From Spirosoma rhododendri (GTDB taxonomy: Bacteria > Bacteroidota > Bacteroidia > Cytophagales > Spirosomataceae), in assembly GCF_012849055.1 (NCBI RefSeq), contig NZ_CP051677.1:744001-808000 (forward strand): a stretch of 64,000 bases of DNA. Direction: 5' to 3'. Numbering within the stretch: the stretch's first letter is position 1; every line of letters begins with the position of its first letter. Of the stretch, positions 50,897 to 59,926 are shown in pieces. The position numbers and the translations under genes are program-made. The notes beneath the pieces were generated by a model, which had not been told where the DNA came from, did no database searches, and saw only the letters and a list, made by a program, of their open reading frames with translations.

Positions 50897-52486
50897 ATGT
50901 CTTATTTCAAACGGATCCTACCTGCCGTTGCGCTGGCCCTGACGATGGGCGCCTGCGTCAATGACCTGGACCGACTACCAACCTACGACGTTACGTCGGC
51001 GTCGGTCTATGCCAATGCCGCCAACTACAAGCCCGTGCTGGCCAAACTCTACGCCGGGCTGGCCGTGACAGGGCAGGCCGGACCAGCTGGCCGACCCGAC
51101 ATCAGCAACATCGACGAAGGACTGTCGAGCTACGTGCGGCAGTACTGGATGATGCAGGAGCTGACCACCGACGAAGCGGTTATTTCGTGGAATGACGGTA
51201 CTGTGCAGGATCTGCACAACCTGAGCTGGACCTCCGGCAGCGAGTACGTCACGGCTATGTACAACCGGATTTACTACGTCGTCGGGCAGACCAACGAGTT
51301 TATCCGCGAAGCCACCGACGACCGGCTCAGTAGCCGTGGATTCACGCCCGAGGAACTGACGAACATCCGCGCCTACCGCGCCGAAGCCCGGTTTCTGCGC
51401 GCAATGGCGTATATGCACGCGCTGGATCTGTACGGTGGCAACGTCCCGTTCGTAACCGAAACCGACGCACCCGGCGCGTTCCTGCCAACGCAGACCAACG
51501 CGCAGGCGCTGTTCAGCTACATTGAATCGGAACTGAAAGCCATCGACGCCGACCTGCTGGCACCCCGCACCAACGAGTACGGCCGGGCCGACAAAGCCGC
51601 TGCCTGGACGTTGCTGGCGCGGCTGTACCTCAACGCGCAGGTCTACACCGGCACGGCCCGCAATACCGACGCCGTTACCTATGCCAGCCAGGTGATCGGT
51701 GCCAATGCATACACGCTGGAGCCGACCTACAGCAACCTGTTCAAAGCCGACAACAACCGGTCGCGGGAGATTATCCTGCCGGTAGCCTTCGACGGGCTGA
51801 ACACCAAAACCTACGGCGGCACGACCTTCCTGGTACACGGTGCGATCGGTGGGTCGATGAACGCAGCCAACTACGGCGTTAACAGCGGCTGGGCCGGGAT
51901 GCGGACTACGAAAGCACTGGTCAACCAGTTTCCCGACCCGACAGGCGCTACCGACCGCCGGGCCATCTTCTACAGCAACGGACAGAATCTGGAAATCACG
52001 ACTATTCTCAACCAGTTCACCGACGGGTACGCCGTTCCGAAGTTCACCAACATCACCTCAACGGGCACGAAAGGCTCCGACCCGGCGGGTGACTTCGTCG
52101 ACACCGATTTCCCACTGCTGCGTCTGGCCGACGTATACCTGATGTACGCGGAAGCCGTCGTGCGGGGTGGCACGGGCGGTGATCTGGCCACGGCCCTGAC
52201 CTACGTGAACGCCCTGCGGCAACGCGCCTACGGTAACACGTCGGGCAACCTGACGACGCTGAACCTTGACACGATTCTGTCCGAACGGGCGCGAGAACTG
52301 TACTGGGAAGGCTACCGCCGTACCGACCTGATTCGCTTCGGCCGTTTCACCGACGCCAGCTACCTGTGGCCGTTCAAAGGCGGCATCAGCGCGGGGCGGG
52401 GTGTCGAGTCGTACCGGCGCATCTTCCCGATTCCAGCATCCGACCTAATCGCCAACCCCAACCTCAAACAAAGTCCGGGCTATTAA
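50897..52486 (+). CDS. SusD/RagB-family glycan-binding lipoprotein
   Basis: 529 residues with a lipobox (M-G-A-C, cysteine about residue 18), so a surface or outer-membrane lipoprotein. The N-terminal TPR-like SusD part holds the characteristic R-A-Y-R-A-E-A-R-F-L-R-A-M-A-Y; A-A-W-T-L-L-A-R-L-Y-L-N-A and the C-terminal L-S-E-R-A-R-E-L-Y-W-E-G-Y-R-R-T-D-L-I-R-F-G are also standard. It caps the SusC barrel and captures the glycan. The susE-like gene follows after 13 bases in the same direction. Confidence 0.95.
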   Translation: MSYFKRILPAVALALTMGACVNDLDRLPTYDVTSASVYANAANYKPVLAKLYAGLAVTGQAGPAGRPDISNIDEGLSSYVRQYWMMQELTTDEAVISWNDGTVQDLHNLSWTSGSEYVTAMYNRIYYVVGQTNEFIREATDDRLSSRGFTPEELTNIRAYRAEARFLRAMAYMHALDLYGGNVPFVTETDAPGAFLPTQTNAQALFSYIESELKAIDADLLAPRTNEYGRADKAAAWTLLARLYLNAQVYTGTARNTDAVTYASQVIGANAYTLEPTYSNLFKADNNRSREIILPVAFDGLNTKTYGGTTFLVHGAIGGSMNAANYGVNSGWAGMRTTKALVNQFPDPTGATDRRAIFYSNGQNLEITTILNQFTDGYAVPKFTNITSTGTKGSDPAGDFVDTDFPLLRLADVYLMYAEAVVRGGTGGDLATALTYVNALRQRAYGNTSGNLTTLNLDTILSERARELYWEGYRRTDLIRFGRFTDASYLWPFKGGISAGRGVESYRRIFPIPASDLIANPNLKQSPGY

Positions 52487-52499
52487 TCATCAACCACTT

Positions 52500-53555
52500 A
52501 TGAAATTCTGGCTTAACTCCATCCTACTCATTGGCCTCGGACTGGCCGGTTTGAGTGCCTGCGAAAAACCCGACGACCGGGTCGTGCTGCAACCATCCGG
52601 TACCGTTACGCTGACCAGCAACGCAACCAGCCTGTCGTTATCGGCGGATCAGTCGACGCAGAACGCCGTTACCTTCACTTGGACACCGGCTCAATACGGC
52701 TATCAGGCGGCAACGCTGTATACCGTTCAACTCGACAAAGTGGGCAACAACTTTGCCGCACCGGTCGAGATTTCGGCGGGCAACAGCACCAGCGCCGTCG
52801 TCACCGTCGCCGACCTGAATCAGAACCTGCTCCGACTGGGTCTGCCAGCGGGTAGCGCCGGACAGGTCGAAGCGCGCGTCCGGGCTGAACTGGTACTAAA
52901 CGGCACGACAGCCGCCACGACGATGCCGACCTACTCGGCGTCGACCACGCTGACAGGTACGCCTTATCTGGTCGTGATCTACTACCCGTCGATCTACGTG
53001 CCGGGTGCGTATCAGGGCTGGGCACCCGATCAGGCCCCGAAACTATCGTCGGTGACGAACAACAAAATATACGAAGGGTACATCAACTTCCCCGGCGCGT
53101 CGGAATTCAAGCTCACCAGCGTACCGGCCTGGAGCGGTACCAACTACGGGGCCGGTGCAGCGGGCAAGCTATCGGCTGAAGGTAGCGCGGGCAACCTGAG
53201 CGTGACCACGCCGGGCTACTACCTGCTGAAAGCCGACCTGAACGCACTGACTTACACCCTCACGCCCACCACCTGGTCGGTGATCGGTGCAGCAACGCCC
53301 AAAGGTTGGGACGCCGACACACCCCTGACCTACGACGCGACGACCGGCACTTGGCGCGGCACCGTAGCCCTGACGAAAGACGTGCTTAAATTCCGGGCCA
53401 ACGGCGCTTGGGACATCAACTACGGCGACACCAGCGCCGACGGCCTGCTCGACCTGAACGGCGACAACATCAGCGTACCGTCGGCTGGCACCTACACCGT
53501 CATACTGGACCTGAGCAAACCCGGCAACTACACCTATCGGTTGATCCGGCAGTAA
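52500..53555 (+). CDS. SusE/SusF-like surface glycan-binding lipoprotein
   Basis: 351 residues. Lipobox G-L-S-A-C followed by an acidic spacer, then a SusE-type Ig-like domain (F-T-W-T-P-A, Y-T-V-Q-L-D), then two starch-binding-like modules: V-P-G-A-Y-Q-G-W-A-P-D-Q-A-P and W-S-V-I-G-A-A-T-P-K-G-W-D-A-D-T-P-L, with W-R-G and L-K-F-R-A-N-G-A-W-D-I-N-Y-G-D. The tryptophan pattern is that of SusE and SusF, which bind alpha-glucan. No amylase gene lies in this operon. Confidence 0.88.
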   Translation: MKFWLNSILLIGLGLAGLSACEKPDDRVVLQPSGTVTLTSNATSLSLSADQSTQNAVTFTWTPAQYGYQAATLYTVQLDKVGNNFAAPVEISAGNSTSAVVTVADLNQNLLRLGLPAGSAGQVEARVRAELVLNGTTAATTMPTYSASTTLTGTPYLVVIYYPSIYVPGAYQGWAPDQAPKLSSVTNNKIYEGYINFPGASEFKLTSVPAWSGTNYGAGAAGKLSAEGSAGNLSVTTPGYYLLKADLNALTYTLTPTTWSVIGAATPKGWDADTPLTYDATTGTWRGTVALTKDVLKFRANGAWDINYGDTSADGLLDLNGDNISVPSAGTYTVILDLSKPGNYTYRLIRQ

Positions 53556-53566
53556 TTCTCATAGCA

Positions 53567-53614
53567 CAAAAAAATCCCCGTTGCGCGTCAATCTGATGCC
53601 AGCGGGGATTTTTT
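53567..53614 (+). terminator. Intrinsic terminator of the susC-D-E operon
   Basis: AAAAAATCCCCGTTG and CAGCGGGGATTTTTT pair (one wobble) around an 18-base loop, with T-run and A-run on opposite sides, so it may also work for the convergent gene. Confidence 0.85.
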
Positions 53615-53696
53615 ATGTGGCTAGTGTAGTAGACATCGACTGGGCGTAACGACAGCTATCATTATCCGCAGAGATCTGTGGCTACAAGCAGGATGA

Positions 53697-54521
53697 TTAT
53701 TTCTTCGCCATTTTCTGCCGAACCTGCTCCACAAACTCGACGGATACACCGGCTATGTCGGCGGCCTGTTCAGCGGATAAGTTCATTTTGGCCAGCAGAT
53801 TTCGGACAAAACGCTCCTCGGCTTTCGTCTGCCCCCGTTGCTCGCCCTTCTCCTCACCCATCAGATAAAACACGTCCTTCTCCGGGCTGATAAGTTTTTC
53901 GATGCTGTCCATAGCGTCTTTGAGTTTGATGCCTAAGTTACGCAGCTGGGCCAGCACACGCAACTGATTGATATGCTTTCTAAACGATAAATCGCCCACG
54001 CTCGTTTCACCCACGCGCTGAACGATTTGCACCAGCGTTTTTTCGGTATCATCACCACCAAGATTCGCCAGAATACTCAGCAATACTTCCTCCGGTTGCG
54101 TCGACTGTAGAAAAAGGTGGTAATCCAGTTCAGCGAATGAAATCAGCGGGAAGTCGAAGTGCAGATTGGGCCGGTCGAGCCGGGTCGTCATCTGCGGGGT
54201 CGCTGAACCGAGAAAAATGACGTACTGTCGAATAGGTAGCCGGTATTTGCGTTCCAGCATGATGTAGTATTCCGCCATCCGGTACACCATATCCGGCTCA
54301 TCAGCAACTTGAAACTCTAATTGCAGCACGTAAGTACTGCCGTGTTCATCGGTTATTTTCTTCAGCAAATCGGGCTTTCGTTCTTTTGTATGCTGTACAT
54401 CGTCAGGTAACTCTTCCGATTCTACAACCGTGATGCCAAGTACATTTTTCAGCAATCCCGGAATTATCGCTTCCAGATTTTCCCGTAGAATTTTGTCGTA
54501 CTGATTTACCTGTTTACTCAT
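53697..54521 (-). CDS. Rpn/PD-(D/E)xK nuclease-family transposase-like protein
   Basis: 274 residues. N-terminal L-K-N-V-L-G-I-T-V-V and K-E-R-K-P-D-L-L-K-K, then Y-V-L-Q-L-E-F-Q, fit the P-D-x(n)-Q-x-E variant of the PD-(D/E)xK nuclease core in the Rpn (recombination-promoting nuclease) / YhgA-like group. The middle is helical. The last 40 residues (G-Q-T-K-A-E-E-R-F-V-R-N-L-L and A-A-D-I-A-G-V-S-V-E) contain a short HTH-like unit. Rpn proteins are linked to recombination and phage response; no inverted repeats of a transposon flank the gene. Confidence 0.75.
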   Translation of the reverse strand: MSKQVNQYDKILRENLEAIIPGLLKNVLGITVVESEELPDDVQHTKERKPDLLKKITDEHGSTYVLQLEFQVADEPDMVYRMAEYYIMLERKYRLPIRQYVIFLGSATPQMTTRLDRPNLHFDFPLISFAELDYHLFLQSTQPEEVLLSILANLGGDDTEKTLVQIVQRVGETSVGDLSFRKHINQLRVLAQLRNLGIKLKDAMDSIEKLISPEKDVFYLMGEEKGEQRGQTKAEERFVRNLLAKMNLSAEQAADIAGVSVEFVEQVRQKMAKK

Positions 54522-54646
54522 TGAGAAGGGGCATGGACAACGCGCTAAGCTAGCGAATTCGCCCGATTTCCGCTGCTAATGGGGATAATCCGGGGGTCGC
54601 TGGCTTTTCAGAATGGTATTAGTAAGCCATTCTATTCAACGTGTCA

Positions 54647-57148
54647 ATGCAAAACCGTTTTCCGCTCCGCGCACTAACGCTGTTCGCGGCTCTAGCTGCC
54701 CTTACGTCCCAGGCGCAGGAACTTCGCCCGCCTGCCTACCCGCTCGTCACCCACGACCCGTATTTCAGCGTCTGGAGCATGACCGACAAACTCACCGACT
54801 CCCCCACCCGCCATTGGACCGGTAAGCCGCAGTCAATGGAGGGCGTTATCCGGGTCGATGGGAAATCGTATCAGTTTCTGGGCGCGGTACCGCCGACCTA
54901 CATCAACTTGCTACCCACCGGCGAATCAGCCCCCTACACGGCGCAGTACACGCTGACCAAACCCGACGCGGGCTGGGAAAAAGCCGACTACAACGCGAAA
55001 GGCTGGAAAACCGGCCCCGGTCCGTTTGGCGACAATGCGGAATCGCGCACGCGCTGGCTTAGCAGCAAAACCGACCCTAACGGCATTCATATCCGGCGCG
55101 AATTCACCTACGACGGTAAGCTCGACCCCGACGAACTGCTGCTGTCGACCAGCTACGACGATGACCTGACGGTCTATCTGAACGGTACGCTGATTCTAAC
55201 CAAAACCTGCTGCGCGGGCGAATACCGGCAGGAACCGTTGTCAGCGGAAGCGAAGAAAGCCCTGCGGAAAGGCCGCAACGTACTGGCCATCCATTGCGTC
55301 AGCCCCATCGGCGGCTCGTTTGTCGATGTCGGTCTCGTAAGTCCAGTCGTGTCGAAAGGCATCGAAACGGCGCAGCAGACCGACGTGACGGTGACGGCGA
55401 CGCAGACGGACTATGGCTTCACGGCGGGTCCCGTCAATCTGCACCTGAACTTCCTATCGCCCCTGCTGCTCGATGAACTCGAAGTCGTAGCCCGGCCCGT
55501 TACGTACGTAACCTTCGACGTAAAATCGCGCGACGGCAAGACCCACGATGTGCAGGTGTATTTCGGTGAAGCGGGTACGATGGCGACCAACACCGGCAGT
55601 CAGGAAGTGATCGGCGATGCGGGTACGACGGCGAGCCTCAAGTGGCTAAACGTTGGCACACGGCAGCAGCCGGTGTTGCAGAAGAAAGGCGACAACGTCC
55701 GTATCGACTGGGGCTACGCCTATCTGGCCGCTCCCAATGCGGAGGGTGCTCAATTGTCGCCCGGCCCCATCGACGCCATGAAAGCCCGATTCATTCAGGC
55801 GGGTCACGTACCGGCCGGAAAAATTGCGCTGGGTACGGGCCAAACCTACGGCCTGGCGATGAGCCTACCAATGGGTAAAGTCGGTAACGATGTGGTCGAG
55901 CGGCACCTGCTGCTGGGTTACGACGACCTGTACTCGGTGCAGTATTTCGGTAAAAACCTGCGGGCGTGGTGGCGTCGCGATGGCAAAACGACCATGCCGC
56001 AACTGCTGCAAACGGCTGAGAACGACTACGCCCGGCTGCGCAAAAAGAGCGCGAACTTCGACAAACAATTGCGTTCGGACGCGGAAAAATCCGGCGGTAA
56101 GCAATACGCCGACCTCTGCGTACTGGCGTACCGGCAGGCCATTGCGGCCCATAAAATCGTAGCCGGTCCGACGGGCGATCTGCTGTTTTTCTCGAAAGAG
56201 AATTTCTCCAACGGCTCCATCGGTACCGTCGACATCACCTATCCATCGGCACCGATGTTTTTGTTGTACAACAACGAACTGGCGAAAGGGCTGCTGCGCT
56301 TCATTTTCGACTACAGCGAGTCGGGGCGGTGGAAAAAAGATTTTCCGGCGCACGACGTAGGCACGTATCCGCTGGCCAACGGGCAGACCTACGGCGAAGA
56401 TATGCCGGTCGAAGAAGCGGGCAACATGATGATTATAACCGCTGCTACCGTACGTATGGATGGTAAGCCCGACTTCGCCAAACAGCACTGGCCAACGCTG
56501 ACCAAATGGGTCGGCTTCCTCAAACGCGATGGCTTCGATCCGGGTAGTCAGCTCTGCACCGACGACTTTGCCGGGCACCTGGCCCGCAACGCCAACCTGT
56601 CGGCCAAAGCGATCATGGGCATTGCCTGCTACGGGCAGATGGCCGCACAACTGGGCGATCAGAAAACGGCCGACGAGCACCTGACGCTGGCGCGCGACCT
56701 CGCTCGTAAGTGGATGCAGATGGACTCGGAAGGAACGCACTATGCGCTGACGTTCGACAAAACGCCGGGTAGCTGGAGCCAGAAGTACAACATCGTCTGG
56801 GACAAACTGCTCGATCTGAACGTGTTCCCGACCGAAGTAGCAAAGACGGAAATCGACTTCTACCTGACCAAACAGCAACCCTACGGTCTGCCGCTCGACA
56901 GCCGCAAGACCTACACCAAATCGGACTGGATTATGTGGACGGCGACGATGGCCGACTCAGACAAGGATTTCAGGGCGTTCGTCGCACCGGTCTGGAAGTA
57001 CGCCAACGAAACCCCGACGCGCGTACCACTCAGCGACTGGCACGAAACCACTGATGCCAAACAGGTCGGGTTTCAGGCCCGCTCAGTCGTCGGCGGCTAC
57101 TACATCAAGATGCTGGCCGACTACCTCGACAAACATCCAAAGAAGTAA
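54647..57148 (+). CDS. DUF4964/DUF5127/DUF4965/DUF1793 family exported protein (glutaminase-like)
   Basis: 833 residues from the ATG at 54647, with a signal peptide (L-R-A-L-T-L-F-A-A-L-A-A-L-T-S-Q-A-Q). It opens with the DUF4964 motif T-H-D-P-Y-F-S-V-W-S. A galactose-binding-like module follows at about 105-240 (W-E-K-A-D-Y-N, T-S-Y-D-D-D-L-T-V-Y-L-N-G, N-V-L-A-I-H-C), then DUF5127, DUF4965 (Y-P-S-A-P-M-F-L-L-Y-N) and DUF1793 (G-N-M-M-I-I-T-A-A, D-D-F-A-G-H-L-A-R-N-A-N-L-S). The family, related to fungal glutaminase A, looks like an all-helical hydrolase barrel in its C-terminal half; the real substrate in Bacteroidota is unknown. It precedes GH127 on the same strand. Confidence 0.82.
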   Translation: MQNRFPLRALTLFAALAALTSQAQELRPPAYPLVTHDPYFSVWSMTDKLTDSPTRHWTGKPQSMEGVIRVDGKSYQFLGAVPPTYINLLPTGESAPYTAQYTLTKPDAGWEKADYNAKGWKTGPGPFGDNAESRTRWLSSKTDPNGIHIRREFTYDGKLDPDELLLSTSYDDDLTVYLNGTLILTKTCCAGEYRQEPLSAEAKKALRKGRNVLAIHCVSPIGGSFVDVGLVSPVVSKGIETAQQTDVTVTATQTDYGFTAGPVNLHLNFLSPLLLDELEVVARPVTYVTFDVKSRDGKTHDVQVYFGEAGTMATNTGSQEVIGDAGTTASLKWLNVGTRQQPVLQKKGDNVRIDWGYAYLAAPNAEGAQLSPGPIDAMKARFIQAGHVPAGKIALGTGQTYGLAMSLPMGKVGNDVVERHLLLGYDDLYSVQYFGKNLRAWWRRDGKTTMPQLLQTAENDYARLRKKSANFDKQLRSDAEKSGGKQYADLCVLAYRQAIAAHKIVAGPTGDLLFFSKENFSNGSIGTVDITYPSAPMFLLYNNELAKGLLRFIFDYSESGRWKKDFPAHDVGTYPLANGQTYGEDMPVEEAGNMMIITAATVRMDGKPDFAKQHWPTLTKWVGFLKRDGFDPGSQLCTDDFAGHLARNANLSAKAIMGIACYGQMAAQLGDQKTADEHLTLARDLARKWMQMDSEGTHYALTFDKTPGSWSQKYNIVWDKLLDLNVFPTEVAKTEIDFYLTKQQPYGLPLDSRKTYTKSDWIMWTATMADSDKDFRAFVAPVWKYANETPTRVPLSDWHETTDAKQVGFQARSVVGGYYIKMLADYLDKHPKK

Positions 57149-57149
57149 C

Positions 57150-57190
57150 ACAAAGCGCCTTGTTCCGTCCATACGAGCAAGGCGCTTTGT
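57150..57190 (+). terminator. Hairpin between the DUF4965 and GH127 genes
   Basis: ACAAAGCGCCTTG and CAAGGCGCTTTGT form a 13-bp stem around a 15-base loop, just after the stop codon. Without a long T-run it may be a partial terminator or a processing hairpin within the operon. Confidence 0.7.
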
Positions 57191-57218
57191 GATTCTGTAC
57201 CCTCTTTTCAACGAATTT

Positions 57219-59219
57219 ATGAATCGATACTACCTCCTCTTACTGGGGTTATTACTCGGGTCGACCGGCTGGGGACAGCAGTCCGTCGCTCAGAATCCCT
57301 ACCGTGAACTGCCGCTGGGTGCTATCCGGCCCAAGGGCTGGCTGCGCGAAATGCTGGTACGGCAGCGCGACGGGGCTACCGGTAAACTCGATAGCCTGTA
57401 CCCGCTGGTGATGAACCAACGCAACGGCTGGCTGGGTGGCGACGGCGACCAATGGGAGCGCGGGCCGTACTGGATCGACGGGCTACTGCCGCTGGCCTAT
57501 ATGCTGGACGATAAAGCATTGATCGCCAAAACCAAACCGTGGGTCGAATGGGCGATCAAGAGTCAGCAACCCGACGGGTACTTTGGCCCGTCGACGGACT
57601 ACAGCCCCGAACCTGGTATTCAGCGCGATAACAGTCGCGACTGGTGGCCCAAAATGGTGATGCTGAAAGTGTTGAAGCAGTACTATTCCGCTACCAACGA
57701 CAAGCGCGTAATCGACCTGATGACCCGCTACTTTCGCTACCAACTGGCCGAACTACCCAAAAAGCCGCTCGACCACTGGACGTTCTGGGGACGCTACCGG
57801 GGTGGCGACAACCTACAGGTCGTGTACTGGCTCTACGGCATCACCGGCGACAAATTCCTGCTCTCTCTCGGCGACCTGATTCACAAACAAACCTTCGACT
57901 ACACCAATGCTTTTCTGAACACCGACCTGCTAAGCCGGAAAGGCAGCATTCACTGCGTCAATCTGGCACAGGGGTTCAAGGAGCCGTTGGTGTACTACCA
58001 GTATCACCGCGACAAAAAATACGTCGATGCGTCGAAGAAAGGACTGGCTGATTTGCGGACCTACAACGGCATGGCGCACGGTCTGTTTGGGGGTGACGAA
58101 GCCCTGCACGGCAACGACCCGACGCAGGGGTCGGAGTTCTGCTCGGCGGTGGAGATGCTGTTCTCACTCGAAAGTATGCTCGAAATCGCTGGCGATCTCA
58201 CCTACGCCGATCAGCTGGAGCGCATCGCGTTTAACGCGCTTCCGACTCAGGCGACTGACGATTATCTGGGGCGGCAGTATTTTCAGCAGGCCAATCAGGT
58301 GATGGCGACCCGGCACATGCGCAACTTCCGCGACAACCACGGCGGTACCGACGTTTGCTTCGGCCTACTGACGGGTTATGCCTGCTGCACGTCGAATATG
58401 CATCAGGGCTGGCCCAAGTTCACGCAGAATTTGTGGTACAGCACCGGAACAGCGGGGCAAGCTAATCACGGCGTCGCGGCCTTGTTGTATTCGCCCAGCG
58501 AAGTCAAAACCACCGTTGGCAGGAATGTACCAGTAACGATCAGCGAGGAAACGAACTACCCGTTTGAAGAAACCGTCCGATTCACCGTCAACGTCGGTAA
58601 CAGCGCGAAAACGGCATCTTTTCCGTTTCAACTGCGTATTCCAGCCTGGTGCAAAAGGGCAAAAATCACTATCAACGGCAAAACATCGCAGGAACCGACC
58701 GGCAATCAGATCGTGACGATCAGCAGGGCGTGGCACTCGGGCGATGTAGTCGAACTGCACCTGCCGATGCACATCAGCCGGAGCCGGTGGTACGAAAACT
58801 CGATGTCGGTGGAGCGTGGACCGCTGGTGTACGCACTAAAAATTGGCGAGACGGCGAAGCTGGTCACCAACAAAAAGGACCCCATCGAATACGGCGACAC
58901 CTACACTGAACTCCGTCCGACGACACCCTGGAATTACGGCCTGCTCCACGTTGCCGACGACAAACTCGACAGTGCATTCTCCGTCACGACCAGCCCGGTT
59001 TCAGCATACCCGTGGAATCCGGAAAGTGCCCCGTTGACGATCAAGGCCAAAGCCCGGCGCATCCCAACCTGGCAATTGTACAACGACATGACCGGCCCAA
59101 TGCCCTACAGCGCCATCTACGGCCTCGACGCCGACAACGACGTCGAGGAAATCACGCTGATACCCTACGGCTGCACCAACCTCCGTATCGCGCAGTTTCC
59201 GGTTATCGGCGGACAGTAA
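57219..59219 (+). CDS. GH127/DUF1680-type beta-L-arabinofuranosidase-like hydrolase
   Basis: 666 residues from the ATG at 57219, with a signal peptide (Y-L-L-L-L-G-L-L-L-G-S-T-G-W-G-Q). Family landmarks are L-P-L-G-A-I-R-P-K-G-W-L-R, Q-W-E-R-G-P-Y-W-I-D-G-L-L-P-L-A-Y, G-L-F-G-G-D-E, E-F-C-S-A-V-E-M and C-C-T-S-N-M-H-Q-G-W-P-K. The two Cys and the Glu are the zinc and catalytic residues in GH127. It cleaves terminal beta-L-arabinofuranose from plant glycans in characterised members. It probably shares a transcript with the DUF4965 gene. Confidence 0.9.
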   Translation: MNRYYLLLLGLLLGSTGWGQQSVAQNPYRELPLGAIRPKGWLREMLVRQRDGATGKLDSLYPLVMNQRNGWLGGDGDQWERGPYWIDGLLPLAYMLDDKALIAKTKPWVEWAIKSQQPDGYFGPSTDYSPEPGIQRDNSRDWWPKMVMLKVLKQYYSATNDKRVIDLMTRYFRYQLAELPKKPLDHWTFWGRYRGGDNLQVVYWLYGITGDKFLLSLGDLIHKQTFDYTNAFLNTDLLSRKGSIHCVNLAQGFKEPLVYYQYHRDKKYVDASKKGLADLRTYNGMAHGLFGGDEALHGNDPTQGSEFCSAVEMLFSLESMLEIAGDLTYADQLERIAFNALPTQATDDYLGRQYFQQANQVMATRHMRNFRDNHGGTDVCFGLLTGYACCTSNMHQGWPKFTQNLWYSTGTAGQANHGVAALLYSPSEVKTTVGRNVPVTISEETNYPFEETVRFTVNVGNSAKTASFPFQLRIPAWCKRAKITINGKTSQEPTGNQIVTISRAWHSGDVVELHLPMHISRSRWYENSMSVERGPLVYALKIGETAKLVTNKKDPIEYGDTYTELRPTTPWNYGLLHVADDKLDSAFSVTTSPVSAYPWNPESAPLTIKAKARRIPTWQLYNDMTGPMPYSAIYGLDADNDVEEITLIPYGCTNLRIAQFPVIGGQ

Positions 59220-59682
59220 TGGGGGAGTTCGTAGAGCTGTATAAAAGCCTGATTGACCAGTCGATTAACGGCTTAACTGTGGCACAGGCCGGGCTGCCAT
59301 CTTTACCAGTTCCGGCAACATGAACATCCAGTAAACCGCCCTGACTAGCGTCGAGCTGATGGATCAATTCCCAGGAAATAGCGAGTGAAATTTTCATGCG
59401 TCGGCTCCACACCGAATCCATCTGACCGGCGGCTTTCCCAATATCTAGATACACAAACCGGCCGTTGGGTGGTCCCTGCACGTAAGCTCCCAAAAAATTT
59501 GGTAACGATGAGTGGCTATCGTCTCCCTTTACCCGGACAGTAAAATCAAACGTAATGGACTGTCCGTTAGAGCACTGTGCCTGAACGGTTTCAAAGTGGT
59601 TTCCGCTACCTTTCTGCAAACCGAAATCGACCCCCACCGGCGGTTGTTCCAATACGATACGAAGAGATAGATCGCGCTCCAT
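59203..59682 (-). CDS. DUF5990 family protein
   Basis: 159 residues, beginning M-E-R-D-L-S-L-R-I-V-L-E-Q-P-P-V-G-V-D-F-G-L-Q-K-G, which matches the DUF5990 family of unknown function. It also has L-G-A-Y-V-Q-G-P-P-N-G-R-F-V-Y-L-D-I-G and, near the C terminus, G-K-D-G-S-P-A-C-A-T-V. The 3' end overlaps the end of the convergent GH127 gene by 17 bases. No signal peptide. Role unknown. Confidence 0.75.
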   Translation of the reverse strand: MERDLSLRIVLEQPPVGVDFGLQKGSGNHFETVQAQCSNGQSITFDFTVRVKGDDSHSSLPNFLGAYVQGPPNGRFVYLDIGKAAGQMDSVWSRRMKISLAISWELIHQLDASQGGLLDVHVAGTGKDGSPACATVKPLIDWSIRLLYSSTNSPITVRR

Positions 59683-59691
59683 ACGGATTAA

Positions 59692-59856
59692 TTATTTGCT
59701 GATTTTGTGACTGTCAGCTTTGGCTTCAATAAGAATGTGTTCGACTCCTAACTTATTGCGAGTGTACCGCTCATAGACACTGATACGATCTCGTTCTACA
59801 CATGGGCGAATATGGGGCCACAAACTGTCCTCAGTAGCAACATCGACCCGGTGTTG
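59692..59856 (-). other. Possible gene remnant upstream of the DUF5990 gene
   Basis: On the - strand 54 codons after a TAG (59859-59857) read H-R-V-D-V-A-T-E-D-S-L-W-P-H-I-R-P-C-V-E-R-D and end E-A-K-A-D-S-H-K-I-S-K at a TAA ten bases before the DUF5990 ATG. The composition looks coding but no usable ATG exists; only a TTG at 59823. Confidence 0.25.
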
Positions 59857-59862
59857 CTACTG
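59832..59862. repeat. 11-bp perfect hairpin CAGTAGCAACA / TGTTGCTACTG
   Basis: Arms 59832-59842 and 59852-59862 with a nine-base loop. There is no T-run, so not a standard terminator. It straddles the stop codon bounding the possible gene remnant. Confidence 0.65.
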
Positions 59863-59926
59863 GTCTTCCAACTGCCAGAACTACGAGCTTGGTTGAACAG
59901 CGTAGCCTACTGAGCCAATTCAACAG

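Noticed and set aside
53697..54521. Insertion sequence around the Rpn-like gene
   Set aside because: No terminal inverted repeats or target duplication are visible beside it; the protein family is often chromosomal.
55865..56878. A 337-codon frame antisense to the DUF4965 gene
   Set aside because: The + strand protein has all expected domains here; the antisense frame has none.
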